Assembly: GCF_036099295.1 (NCBI RefSeq)
Contig: NZ_CP107976.1
Coordinates: 9,176,001-9,240,000, forward strand
Direction: 5' to 3'
DNA length: 64,000 nucleotides
DNA from: Streptomyces sp. NBC_00358
Lineage (GTDB): Bacteria; Actinomycetota; Actinomycetes; Streptomycetales; Streptomycetaceae
Shown one piece after another: positions 8,141-16,940 of this stretch. The notes below the pieces were generated by a model. The model did no database searches and had not been told where the DNA came from. It saw only the letters and a list, made by a program, of their open reading frames with translations. The position numbers and the translations under genes were made by a program. Within the stretch, counting starts at the first letter, position 1; each line of letters opens with the position of its first letter.

Positions 8141-8836
8141 ATGGCGCCCCCATATCAGATTCGTGCCGACTATGACGCTCGCACAATCGTGGTCTACCAG
8201 GCGTACGCGCCTGCCATCGCCGACGCGGCACTGCGGGCAGGCCGCTTCGTCACGCCGTTCTCATTCCGCAGGATGACGTGGATCAAGCCGTCGTTCATGT
8301 GGCTGATGCACCGCAGCAACTGGACCCGCAAACCTGGTCAGGAGCGCGTTCTCGCGGTGCGGATAACGCGGGAGGGCTGGGAGGAAGCCCTGTCCCAGGC
8401 CGTGCTCACGACCGCAGACCCAGCGGCCGTCGCTGAGGCGGCCGTGCATGTCCAGTGGGACCCGGAGCGCTCGCCGCGCGGGGCGGCGCTTAACCACTAC
8501 AGCATCCAGGTCGGCATTGGCCGCCATCTGATTCGTACATTCACCGACGACTGGATTGTGAGTCTTACCGACCTCACCCCGCAGGTCCGCAAGGCTGCTT
8601 CCCTGATACAGACTGGGCATGCCGCAAAAGCCCAGCGGCTGTTCCCCGCAGAGCGCGCCTACCCGCTGCCTCGGCACTGGAAAATCGCCTTTCCTCAGGT
8701 GGGTGACTGCCGACCGCCACGGAGCCGGGGTGCACCGCACCGATTGACACCAGACGCCGATGAATCGGTAGGGACCCGGCGGCGACGGGGTTCGGGAAGA
8801 GCGGATAGCAGTACCTGGGCGCCCGGTTGCTGGTGA
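8141..8836 (+). CDS. DUF4291 protein with 3' end replaced by IS sequence
   Basis: The start MAPPYQIRADYDARTIVVYQAY and the core RMTWIKPSFMWLMHRSNW are clear DUF4291 signatures. The domain is complete up to AERAYPLP (near 8672), where family members normally end. From there the frame continues for about 50 residues into DNA that looks like the edge of an IS21 relic on the other strand, giving an unrelated tail (231 residues instead of about 195). ATG 8141 is preferred; GTG 8132 is three codons upstream. The frame upstream belongs to the IS5 transposase relic, so the native promoter may be lost. DUF4291 function is unknown. Confidence 0.75.
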   Translation: MAPPYQIRADYDARTIVVYQAYAPAIADAALRAGRFVTPFSFRRMTWIKPSFMWLMHRSNWTRKPGQERVLAVRITREGWEEALSQAVLTTADPAAVAEAAVHVQWDPERSPRGAALNHYSIQVGIGRHLIRTFTDDWIVSLTDLTPQVRKAASLIQTGHAAKAQRLFPAERAYPLPRHWKIAFPQVGDCRPPRSRGAPHRLTPDADESVGTRRRRGSGRADSSTWAPGCW

Positions 8837-9340
8837 TGATCAGGGATCGGCCCTGCCGCTCGCTGACCAGCTCGTAGAGGTCGTCGACCTGTGCGGCTCC
8901 GAGTTGGCGCATGGCGAAGTCGTCGAGGATGTGCACGTATGAGCACGTCGGGGCGGACCACTTCACGGATCCGCTTGTCCCAGGTGCGGTCCGCGTGGCC
9001 GCCGGTGAGCTCGACCAGGATCCGACTGGTCTTGGCGAAGAGGGACCTGGGCGCCCTGGCGGACCGCGAGATGGCCGAGCGCTTGCGCGATGTGTGTTTT
9101 TCCGACCCCGACCGGTCCGAACAGAGTTACGGACTCGCCCGCGTGCAGCCAGCGCGTGGCCGGCAGGGTCGCGGATCCGGGTCGCGGGGAGCTTGGAGGA
9201 GGCGGTGAAGTCAAACTCTTCCAGGGTGACCTGCTGCTCGAACCTCGCTCGTTGCAGCCGCCGCTGGAAGGCGACGGTCTCGCGGCGGGTCATAAACCGC
9301 TGGTCAGCGAGCTGAGGGCCGTGGAATACGAGACGAGGGT
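8760..9340 (-). pseudogene. IS21-family IstB ATPase remnant
   Basis: Minus-strand pieces include RFMTRRETVAFQRRLQRARF, VTLFGPVGVGKTHIAQALGH (Walker A) in a second frame, and ILDDFAMRQLGAAQVDDLYELVSERQ (Walker B) with SLIITSNRAP (sensor) in the first frame again. Two or more frameshifts and a truncated C-terminus make it non-functional. No istA partner is visible. It abuts the end of the DUF4291 gene. Confidence 0.85.
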
Positions 9341-9836
9341 CACGGGAGAATTGGCATGGGTCCCTCGCTGCGCACACTTTTCATCGAGGTCGGCGGAACG
9401 GCTTTGACTGGGCGCTGTTTTGGGGCGGGTGATCATGCCCGCCATGGGTGGATCACGTGCTGCCGAACGGTGAGATGTGGGTCACATTGCGGGGTGCCGG
9501 CGTCACACTCCGGGGGCTCGCCGCCGTCTCAGGGTGCAACCGTTGCGACCGCGGCAGGAGGCACTCGTGGGCTCTGACTGACACCCGGCTCGGCGCACTG
9601 CGGAAGTCCCGGCCGGGAGGCATGGAGGGGGACGCGTTCGCTGGTGCCCTGGTGGACGGCGGTCTCGCTCCGGCGCGGTGTTTCGGGATTGTCCGCTGTG
9701 GCTGCAGGGGGCTGCCAGACAGAGCGCGGTGGGAAGGCTCGATGCCCGCCATGACCTCGACCGGCTCCGCTCGGCGCGACGGCACACCGCGGAGGACCCA
9801 TAGGCGGCCCGATGGGCCGACGAGAAGGGAAAGATC
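9341..9836. other. Intergenic stretch, nothing recognised
   Basis: One 130-codon open frame (9448-9840) has low-complexity, shadow-like composition and no motif. The promoter of the following secreted-protein gene should lie here. Confidence 0.4.
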
Positions 9837-10235
9837 TTGACCAGGTATCAGAAGACGCGGCGCGCACTGACCGCCGGCGCGGCCCTGCTCGGCGCACTGG
9901 CGCTTTCGGGGCCGGCGCACGCCGCCGACCGCACTTCCATCGTCGCCGACCGCACTTCCATCGTCGCCTACGGCGCCCACACCCGCGCGCAGGCCGTGTC
10001 GTACGGCGCGAACGGCGCCGTCAGGGTCTGCGACGTCTATCCGGACGGCTACGGAGTCGCAGTCCGCTACTACCGCAGGGTCGGAGACCGCCAGACGCTG
10101 TACGACTCCAAGGGCAACGGCCAGTGCACCGAAACCACCGATATCCAGAGCAATCCGATCGTCCTTTTCACGGCCTGCGTAGTCATTGACAGCATCGACT
10201 ACTGCAACACCCAGTACGCAGACACCGGCAGGTAG
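9837..10235 (+). CDS. Small secreted protein of unknown function
   Basis: 132 residues. A signal peptide (TRYQKTRRALTAGAALLG, cleavage after AHA near residue 29) is followed by a mature domain of about 100 residues with four Cys (RVCDVYP, GQCTET, TACVVID, DYCNTQY), probably two disulfides. Right after the cleavage site is an exact 7-residue duplication (DRTSIVA twice). TTG start at 9837 is preceded by AAGGGA. No enzyme motif. A strong hairpin terminator lies about 60 bases after the stop, so it is likely a single-gene transcript. Confidence 0.7.
   Translation: MTRYQKTRRALTAGAALLGALALSGPAHAADRTSIVADRTSIVAYGAHTRAQAVSYGANGAVRVCDVYPDGYGVAVRYYRRVGDRQTLYDSKGNGQCTETTDIQSNPIVLFTACVVIDSIDYCNTQYADTGR
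9924..9965 (+). repeat. Exact 21-bp tandem duplication inside a coding region
   Basis: Positions 9924-9944 and 9945-9965 are identical, adding seven in-frame residues just after the predicted signal-peptide cleavage site. Confidence 0.9.
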
Positions 10236-10296
10236 TCCGCGCCCTGCTCTGGGGTGCCACACATGCGGGATCACTGGGACAACGGCTGTGCACTCA

Positions 10297-10327
10297 GGCG
10301 GGCGCCGGGCTTCGTCCGGCGCCCGCC
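10297..10327 (+). terminator. Strong hairpin terminator
   Basis: Perfect 12-bp arms (10297-10308 and 10316-10327) with a 7-base loop, downstream of the secreted-protein gene. Confidence 0.65.
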
Positions 10328-10528
10328 GTCGTGGCAAGGGCGCCCCCCATCATGGGACGGGCACCCGCCGGTCGGTTGTCGGTATCCCGGTGGAGCGCAG
10401 CCCCGCCGTCCACGCTGCCGGGTGGCTGCGGTGGCTGCGCCCCGTGCCGAGGTGGGTCACCGACGCCATGCGGTTGGTCGGGTGACGAAATGCCGGTTAC
10501 GGGTCACCAGTCTGGATGGTCGGCTCCT

Positions 10529-10565
10529 GTCCGCTGTCATCCGATCGGAGCCTTTGACAGCGGAC
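10529..10565. repeat. Inverted repeat, 11-bp arms
   Basis: GTCCGCTGTCA at 10529 and its perfect complement ending at 10565 flank 15 bases. It lies about 150 bp before the next gene; it may be an operator, a transcript hairpin or an old IS end. Confidence 0.4.
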
Positions 10566-10716
10566 CCGGTCCGTCGCTGCTGGCAGGCAGACCGGGTCGA
10601 CCTGGCGGACCTGGCGGTGCGGCGTAAACATGTTGGGGGCACCGTCCGAGAGTCTGGTCCGTATCGCGTGGCAGCGCTCCCTGTTGATGCTGGAGCAGGC
10701 ATGGTCAACTAGCAGG

Positions 10717-11151
10717 GTGAGCCAGGTACTTACGACTTTCATCGCGGTGGCGGGAACGCTCATCGGTTCCCTTCTGGGGTATCAGTTCCAGAAGCGTGTG
10801 GCAGACCGGAGCGAACGCCGCAGCGCCGTTCTCGCCTTCACCGCAGCGACCAACGAATTCATACGGAGCCAGCACGACTGGTGGCACCGTCAGCACGAGG
10901 AACGTGACGGTCCGGCGCACGTGGCGGCCAGAACGGAAGCTTTCCGGATCCGCGGTCAGGCCTTCCAGGCTGTTCACCGACTGCGCCTGCTCGTACCTGA
11001 TGACGACCTGCATGCACAGGCGGAGCAGACCATCGGGATGATCGGCGCTCTTCACCGCGCAACAGAGCGCGAAGAACTGCGGACGAGGTCGGCCGAGGCG
11101 CGGACGTTCCTCAACTCCTTCGTCGCGCACGCCTCGGCCCGGATCAGGTAG
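10717..11151 (+). CDS. Membrane-anchored coiled-coil hypothetical protein
   Basis: 144 residues from GTG 10717 (the frame is open upstream to 10630, but without sensible protein). One TM helix at the N-terminus (LTTFIAVAGTLIGSLLGY), then a charged, largely helical cytoplasmic part starting QFQKRVADRSERRSAVLAF. This short TM plus helical tail resembles a broad group of uncharacterised actinobacterial proteins. It is alone between intergenic stretches. Function unknown. Confidence 0.6.
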   Translation: MSQVLTTFIAVAGTLIGSLLGYQFQKRVADRSERRSAVLAFTAATNEFIRSQHDWWHRQHEERDGPAHVAARTEAFRIRGQAFQAVHRLRLLVPDDDLHAQAEQTIGMIGALHRATEREELRTRSAEARTFLNSFVAHASARIR

Positions 11152-11629
11152 ACGGCCGACGGCTCTCGCACCAGTGACATCCAACGTGGTCGCTGCAGGT
11201 CGGCGACGCGAGGGCGGCCGACTTCCCTGTCAAGGGACAGCTCCCGTTCGGCTGGGTTCGCGCCGAAGTGGGTTACCGGTTCGGGAAACGCGGAACCTGC
11301 GGGGACTCCGGTCGCTCCTGGTAGGTGAATTCCGTGTCCAACGTGATGGCGCGGCGGGGTTTTCTACCTTTGCCAAGTCGGTCCGGTGCCGTCTCCTGCC
11401 TGCTCCGTCGTGTGCCCGTTCCGCCTTGGCTGCAAGAGGGGGCCGATAACGCACCGTTCTTCAACGCTCGGGCCGGTGTCGGCCTCAACCCCCTCCAGGC
11501 TGCGTCTTGTCCGGGTTCAGGCAGCCGCGGCCAGCGAGGGCCGGCCTGAGCCGGCGTGACGACCACCGACCACCGATTGCCGGGCAGTTGCTCCCGCTCG
11601 TCCTGTTCTCCACATGAGAAGGCTCACCA
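11152..11629. other. Intergenic stretch before the mannosyltransferase gene
   Basis: No frame here has a recognisable motif on either strand; it should contain the promoter of the next gene. Confidence 0.4.
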
Positions 11630-13354
11630 GTGATCCATGAGAAAACGCCCGTGTTGGTCGACGAGCCAGGGGAGGGGGTGAATGGCCGGCCGGTCTCCTG
11701 GGAGCGGCGGCTGCGGGACTTCGGGCACGTCGGGCGTTCGCCTGTGTCTGTGCGCGAGCGTCTGGTCGTGCCGTTTCCCGAACCCGGGTCATGGCTTTGG
11801 CGCACGCTCGGGTTCTCCCCGGCAGCGGCGTGCCGGCTGGCGCGCTGGTCGCAGTGGGGCGGGCCGCTGCTGGTGACGCTTCTGGCCGGGGTGCCGCGTT
11901 TTTGGCGCCTGGGCAGCCCGCGGGCGGTCGTGTTCGACGAGACGTACTACGCCAAGGACGCCTGGTCGATGCTGCGGTTCGGCTACGAGGGCACCTGGCC
12001 CAGCAGCAAGATCTCCGACCCGCAGATCCTCGCCGGTCCGCAAGTGATCCCGCTCTCCGACACCGGGTCCTTCGTCGCGCACCCGCCGACGGGCAAATGG
12101 GTCATCGCCCTCGGCGAGTGGATGTTCGGCCTCACCCCCTTCGGCTGGCGTTTCATGACGGCGCTCCTTGGCACGCTGTCGGTGCTGATGTTGTGCCGAA
12201 TAGGACGCCGCCTGTTCCGTTCGACCCTGCTGGGCTGCCTGGCCGGAGCACTGATGGCCGTGGACGGTCTGCACTACGTGATGAGCCGCACCGCGCTGCT
12301 CGACCTCGTCGTCATGTTCTTCGTCCTGGCGGCGTTCGGCTGCCTGCTCATCGACCGCGACAGCGCGCGGGCCCGGCTCGCGGCAGCTCTGCCGGTCGAC
12401 GAGGACGGCCGGGTGCGCCCGGACGGACACACCGGCGACCGTGCCGGGACGGGAGCGCGACCCTGGCGGCTCGCCGCCGGCCTCTTCCTGGGACTGGCGG
12501 CCTCGACCAAATGGAACGGCCTGTACTTCCTCGTCTTCTTCGTGATCCTCACCCTGCTGTGGGACGTCGGCGCTCGCCGCGTGGCAGGAGCGCACCGCCC
12601 CTACCGCGCGGTGCTGCGCAAGGACCTCGGCTGCTCGGTGCTGTCCCTCGCCCCGGTCGCTGTCCTGACGTACTCGACGGCATGGACCGGCTGGTTCCTG
12701 TCCGACAACGGCTACGGACGCCACTGGGCGGACGCCCGGGGCGGCACATGGTCGTGGATCCCGGCCCCGCTGCGCAGCCTGTGGCACTACGAGCACGCCG
12801 TCTACCAGTTCAATGTGGGACTGAGCACTCCCCACAAGTACCAGTCGAACCCATGGAGTTGGCCGGTCCTCGGGCGCCCTGTGCTGTTCCACTACCAGTC
12901 GCCGGCACCCGGGCAGGACGGCTGTCACGCGGTGGGCGGCTGCGCACAAGCGATCCTCGCCCTGGGAACACCGCTTCTGTGGTGGTCGGCGTGCTGCGCG
13001 CTCGTGTACCTGCTCTACCGATGGGCGCTGCGCCGCGACTGGCGCTCCGGCGCGATCCTCTGTGCGGTAGGTGCCGGCTATCTGCCCTGGTTCCTCTACC
13101 AGGACCGCACGATCTTCTCCTTCTACGCGGTCGTCTTCGTGCCCTACCTGTGCCTGGCCGTGACGATGATGCTGGGAGCCCTGCTGGGTCCGGCGGGAGC
13201 GACTCAGGGGCGCCGCATACGAGGTGCCGTGGCCGCGGGCGTACTGGTCCTGCTCATCGCCTGGAACTTCATCTACTTCTTCCCGGTCTACACCGGACAG
13301 ACGATCCCGTACGCCGACTGGCACGCCAGAATGTGGCTCGACACCTGGATCTGA
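11630..13354 (+). CDS. Dolichyl/polyprenyl-phosphate-mannose protein mannosyltransferase (GT39)
   Basis: 574 residues, multi-TM. Transfers mannose from polyprenyl-phosphomannose to Ser/Thr of proteins crossing the membrane (bacterial O-mannosylation). The catalytic acidic pair is in VVFDETYYAKDAWSM (Asp103, Glu104), followed by the first-loop block AHPPTGKWVIALGE and the typical GLHYVMSRTALLDLVVMFF and GLFLGLAASTKWNGLYFLVFF segments. About ten or eleven TM helices, ending in the family motif FPVYTGQTIPYADWHARMWLDTWI. Length is slightly above most actinobacterial homologues because of a longer N-terminus before LARWSQWGGPLLVTLL, so GTG/ATG starts downstream of 11630 are possible. Many secreted proteins in this window are potential substrates, but no direct link is seen. 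Confidence 0.93.
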   Translation: MIHEKTPVLVDEPGEGVNGRPVSWERRLRDFGHVGRSPVSVRERLVVPFPEPGSWLWRTLGFSPAAACRLARWSQWGGPLLVTLLAGVPRFWRLGSPRAVVFDETYYAKDAWSMLRFGYEGTWPSSKISDPQILAGPQVIPLSDTGSFVAHPPTGKWVIALGEWMFGLTPFGWRFMTALLGTLSVLMLCRIGRRLFRSTLLGCLAGALMAVDGLHYVMSRTALLDLVVMFFVLAAFGCLLIDRDSARARLAAALPVDEDGRVRPDGHTGDRAGTGARPWRLAAGLFLGLAASTKWNGLYFLVFFVILTLLWDVGARRVAGAHRPYRAVLRKDLGCSVLSLAPVAVLTYSTAWTGWFLSDNGYGRHWADARGGTWSWIPAPLRSLWHYEHAVYQFNVGLSTPHKYQSNPWSWPVLGRPVLFHYQSPAPGQDGCHAVGGCAQAILALGTPLLWWSACCALVYLLYRWALRRDWRSGAILCAVGAGYLPWFLYQDRTIFSFYAVVFVPYLCLAVTMMLGALLGPAGATQGRRIRGAVAAGVLVLLIAWNFIYFFPVYTGQTIPYADWHARMWLDTWI

Positions 13355-13599
13355 GCCCGCCCACCCAGAACGCGGCGCTGCGCGCGCCCTCGACCCGACG
13401 GGAGCCGATCCGGCGTCCCTCACCGGGGCTGCGAACGATGCGAACGCTCACGCCATTCCGCACTGCCGGGGGACCGGGCGGCGGCCCCCGGGCAGTCCGT
13501 TCGCGCCCAGAGGACGTGCACCGTGGATATGGCCTCGGGAGGCGCCGTCGAACCACCTTACGGGTGGGCATCGTGGAGCGATTGCTCCAGCACTGGTCG

Positions 13600-13815
13600 G
13601 CCGAGCCTGGCAAGACTTGCCCGCTGTGCTCCACGCCGCGTCAGCCGGGTGACGCGGCTGAGTGTGCTGATCGCGCTCCCGGACCCGTGCCCGTGCAAGC
13701 CCCGAGTGGTCGGGTGGACAACTTTGCCATCCGGCACGGACGCAGATATGGAACGGTGCTGGTCGCAGTCGAGTCGCACGACGTCCTCAACCTGCTGCCC
13801 GGACGGGAGAAGTAA
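13600..13815 (+). pseudogene. ISL3-family transposase fragment
   Basis: RVTRLSVLIALPDP...PRVVG in one frame continues as VDNFAIRHGRRYGTVLVAVESHDVLNLLPGRE in another, matching the start of the ISL3 catalytic domain (GVDDFA..G..YGTVLVD motif). A frameshift splits it and both ends are missing. The rest of 13355-14050 shows nothing recognisable. Confidence 0.7.
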
Positions 13816-14051
13816 CCAGTTGTCGCCTGGCTGGCCAGCCCCGGGGATGGAGGTGATCTGCCAGGACCGGACCGGAGGCACTCCGAAGCAGCCGCGTGCG
13901 ACAGTCGTAGCTGGGTGGCCAACGACCTGCGCGGCTACTTCGGTCGTTCGCTGCGCGGCAGCGGAGACGACTGGAATCGGCTGCAAAAGGGGCTCGGGTC
14001 GTTTGGTGGTCTTCGACCGGTGCCGTGATGGCGTAAGGTGAGCAATACCGA

Positions 14052-14125
14052 CGCGGGGTGGAGCAGCTCGGTAGCTCGCTGGGCTCATAACCCAGAGGTC
14101 GCAGGTTCAAATCCTGTCCCCGCTA
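14052..14125 (+). tRNA. tRNA-fMet (anticodon CAT)
   Basis: 74 bases fold into a cloverleaf: acceptor arm CGCGGGG with CCCCGCT, D arm GAGCAGCTCGGTAGCTC, anticodon arm CTGGGCTCATAACCCAG and T arm AGGTTCAAATCCT. The unpaired first acceptor position (C1 against U72) and three consecutive G:C pairs in the anticodon stem are initiator hallmarks. CCA is not encoded. Confidence 0.95.
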
Positions 14126-14491
14126 CTGCTGGCAAGGGCTCGGATCCATACGATCCGGGCCCTCTGGCTTTCCCGGACGACGGCCGGTCTGTCTCCTGTG
14201 TCTCCTGCCTGCTACGAGGCCGGGCGGCCGGGCGGTGTGCTCGTACGGCGGGACGGCGAGTGCGGCGCCGGCGGCCTGGGCTGCGATCTGGACGTCGCAG
14301 GCCGCTTCTCCAGGAAGGTACGTCCGCAGGAACGCGGCGTGTCCGTGGCGATGTGACGCTTACGGCCTTTGTGTCTGTCGTTGGAGCTGCCATGGCGAAT
14401 CAATACCGGTGGACATGGTTCGGCCTCTGCCGTGGGCTCTTGGCCTGTCCCGGCCCTTGCCGCGCAGGGGTCCGAGCGGCAGAGTGGCGTC
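14126..14491. other. Spacer downstream of tRNA-fMet
   Basis: No gene recognised. I looked for an integrase gene or a repeated copy of the tRNA 3' end nearby and saw neither. Confidence 0.4.
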
Positions 14492-15046
14492 GTGATCATT
14501 CCGTTCTTATGCGACGACATGCAGGGTGCAATAGCGGTGACGCTGGAGCGTGTTGATGATCCTGCTGTGATCGGCAAGCACCCCTCAGCCGACGGTTTCC
14601 CGTGTTGCACCGCTGAGGTGGACTATCCGGGCAAGGGTTATCGGGCATTGTTCGGCTGGGTTCAGCTGGTGCGGTCGACGGACAACTCCTCCGCCGGGGC
14701 TGCCTTCGACATGGACCCGTTCTGCCTGTTCGAGGATGCGCCGTCGCCGTACGCTTTCTTCGGCATCAATCCCACCCTGTTTGACGCACCGTCACGAGCC
14801 AAGCGAGACCCTTTGGCCTGGACGGCCCACAGCTATCTTGCACGGACACCAATAGATGACACCGAACGGCGCGTGCTGCCGCTGGCCGGCTTCTCCTGGG
14901 GGTTCAACATCGACTCGGACGGTCGCATCACGTTGCAACAGGTCCAGTCACTGACGGCTGTGGACTGGGACGCGCACCTGCCGTACCTCGGCGCTTCCCA
15001 TCCAGGCTGGGTATTCGATGAATGGCAGCCCGGCAGTGAGCCCTGA
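14492..15046 (+). CDS. Conserved hypothetical protein
   Basis: 184 residues from GTG 14492 (VIIPFLCDDMQGAIAVTLERV); ATG 14519 is an alternative. Soluble, with many aromatic and acidic residues (FGWVQLVRSTDN, FFGINPTLFDAPSR, PLAWTAHSYLA, HPGWVFDEWQP). This general layout is familiar from Streptomyces hypotheticals, but I cannot name a domain. No TM helix or signal. Upstream is the tRNA spacer; downstream an IS630-type relic. Confidence 0.65.
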   Translation: MIIPFLCDDMQGAIAVTLERVDDPAVIGKHPSADGFPCCTAEVDYPGKGYRALFGWVQLVRSTDNSSAGAAFDMDPFCLFEDAPSPYAFFGINPTLFDAPSRAKRDPLAWTAHSYLARTPIDDTERRVLPLAGFSWGFNIDSDGRITLQQVQSLTAVDWDAHLPYLGASHPGWVFDEWQPGSEP

Positions 15047-15059
15047 CGGTCTTCGTGGC

Positions 15060-15325
15060 CTGTGGAGGACGCCGAGGCTGCGCTCGATACCGGGAAACGG
15101 AAGACGACGTGGGGGCGAGCCCAGCGCTCCATCGGCTGGGGTAAGGGCTCCGAAGCGTGTCGGTGCCGTCATCTCGGAGGCTTTTCGTGCGTTACGGCTT
15201 CCTCGTCGCGCGGCGGGCGGGGACTTGGTGGCTGAAGCCGTGCCGGTGCAGTCTCTGCGCGATCGCCGAGAACGGCATGCTTTGTGGAACCGGCGCCTGA
15301 GCAGTGTCTCGATCTGAGCCAACCT
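15060..15325 (-). pseudogene. IS630-type (winged-helix) transposase remnant
   Basis: AQIETLLRRRFHK in one frame and FSAIAQRLHRHGFSHQVPARRA in another match the winged helix-turn-helix domain of IS630-like transposases; beyond it, degraded pieces resemble the start of the catalytic domain. Several frameshifts. The rest of 15047-15656 has no other recognisable content. Confidence 0.55.
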
Positions 15326-15656
15326 CCAGGCCTGGCTGGCCAGCCGGAGAGTGTCAGCGGGCTCCACAGGAGTTCGGCCCCTGTTTGACCGTCCCCAACC
15401 GCTTCCGCCAATGGCGGGACGCCGGCGTGTTCGAAGCTCTGGGCTTGATCGCCAAGGGGCCTCGGGTCGAGGCCCGACCCGCACATCAATTTTTAGCCGG
15501 ACGATTTTGGCGCGCGTCAGGGTGGAGTGATGGGGTTCCAGGCATCCCCACACCCTGTCACCCGGACTCGCTTGTCGCACTGGTAGACGACTGGGGAGAG
15601 CCTTGACGGCCTCTCGCTCGAACCCTGCACTCCCAAGGCTCAGCATGGTGCTCGGC

Positions 15657-15908
15657 TCAGTCGCGACCGAGTCCTCGGCTGTCGAGATAGTCGATCAGCG
15701 CAGCCTCCTTGTGCAGCAACCGTTCGCGGTCATCGGCCGATAGCGACGCAAGGGCGTCGACCAAGACCCGCTCGTGGTGAACGGAGACCATGTCGCCGGA
15801 GTAGATCCGGCACCCCGAGCACCAGCCGAACCCGATACACCGCTCGAAGCTGGAGGACTCAGGCGGATGCACGCGGTACTGGTAGGAACGGACTGGCTCC
15901 CGGCACAC
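15657..15908 (-). CDS. Small CxxC protein, probably 5'-truncated
   Basis: 83 residues from GTG 15908, with GFGWCSGCRIYSGDMVSV followed by the helical tail RVLVDALASLSADDRERLLHKEAALIDYLD. The same frame is open upstream to a stop near 15992 and reads TGWCVRDDERSVCTVCREP, which supplies a second CxxC pair, so the native protein was probably longer and bound zinc through two CxxC motifs. No start codon exists in that upstream part. Function unknown. Confidence 0.6.
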   Translation of the reverse strand: MCREPVRSYQYRVHPPESSSFERCIGFGWCSGCRIYSGDMVSVHHERVLVDALASLSADDRERLLHKEAALIDYLDSRGLGRD

Positions 15909-16100
15909 CGTGCAGACCGACCGTTCATCGTCACGAACGCACCAGCCGGTTGTGCCCCTGCGCCAGGACTTGCGTCCGGCCGGTGCTCTTCAAGTCGTCA
16001 TGGCGATCATTCCGCCTCGTAGTGGTCTCAGGAGAAGCTCGATCGCTTCTGGCTGTCTCGGTGACCGCTTGCATGAGGTGCCCGTCCCATCTCAGGGTGA

Positions 16101-16760
16101 TCAGTGTTGACGCCTCTCGCGCTCGTCAGCAACGGCGTCGCCGAACGGTGTGAAGCCAATGCTCGCTCCAAGCATGTCGTCACCACTCCGGAAGGCGAGC
16201 AGGCGTGCCGATGGCGCGTCTCCCGCCTCGGCGAAGTGGAAAACAGTGAGCGGAGCGGTTGAATCGCCAGAGGCGTAGCCAAGGGTCTTCGCCGAATGCG
16301 GATCTTGGTCGCCGAAGATCGCGGACGGCCGACCATAGACCTGCAGAACATCGTCGAGCGTACGGTCGGTCTCCGCCCAGCCTTCGGCTGTCTCGACGAG
16401 GTTCGTGTAGTCGTGCGTCCGCAAGACTCGATCGAGACGGAGCCAGCCGCGGTTGTGGGCTGCGGCGCCGTACTCCGCAGCCACCACGTGAATGTCCGGC
16501 TCGGGAAAGCAATAGCGCAGCAATGCCGCCATGTCCAAACGCGCGTTGTCGTCCACGATCCACCGCGCGCCGTCGGGCCCGGCCTCGTCCTGGGCGAGGG
16601 CATCAAGGAGGACCGGCAAGCATGCGAGCCCGCCGTGAGCGTCGGGGCACCGCACTGCGGCGTTGAACTCGTCGAGCACGCGGACGCCTTCCGCCTTGGT
16701 GAGTAGGTTCCGGCGGCGAGCCGTGCGGGGAAGGCTCCGAAGGGACAGCATGCCGACCAC
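16101..16760 (-). CDS. Hypothetical protein
   Basis: 219 residues, soluble. Includes RNLLTKAEGVRVLDEFNAAVRC, ARWIVDDNARLDMAALLRYCFPEPDIHVVAAEYGAAAHNRGWL and DDVLQVYGRPSAIFGDQDPHSAKTLGYASGD. The last part reads like a beta-rich surface ending in DDMLGASIGFTPFG. I do not recognise a family. Neighbours are a small CxxC gene and a lipoprotein operon, with no overlap, so context gives no clue to the role. Confidence 0.55.
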   Translation of the reverse strand: MVGMLSLRSLPRTARRRNLLTKAEGVRVLDEFNAAVRCPDAHGGLACLPVLLDALAQDEAGPDGARWIVDDNARLDMAALLRYCFPEPDIHVVAAEYGAAAHNRGWLRLDRVLRTHDYTNLVETAEGWAETDRTLDDVLQVYGRPSAIFGDQDPHSAKTLGYASGDSTAPLTVFHFAEAGDAPSARLLAFRSGDDMLGASIGFTPFGDAVADERERRQH

Positions 16761-16887
16761 CTTGAGCCGTCGCCGTCCGGCTGTCCACCCCGTTCTTCAA
16801 TCCGCCAAGGCTCTGGTCGATTCAGCAGTGATCGCCAGGGGCGGGTTCGGGAACCTGGCCCACCACCTGCCACCCGCCGTGTACCCC

Positions 16888-16925
16888 CACGGCGCCCTGC
16901 GCGGTACGAAGGCGAGGGCGCCGTG
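16888..16925 (-). terminator. Hairpin terminator of the DNRLRE/lipoprotein operon
   Basis: CACGGCGCCCT (16888-16898) pairs perfectly with 16915-16925, 16 bases past the lipoprotein stop. Confidence 0.5.
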
Positions 16926-16940
16926 AGAGTGCGGGGTCGG

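Noticed and set aside
13787..14110. Minus-strand frame starting MNLRPLGYEPSELP
   Set aside because: A well-known false ORF produced by antisense reading of tRNA genes; here it overlaps tRNA-fMet.
14126..15046. Integrated element at tRNA-fMet
   Set aside because: No integrase gene and no second copy of the tRNA 3' end seen within the window.
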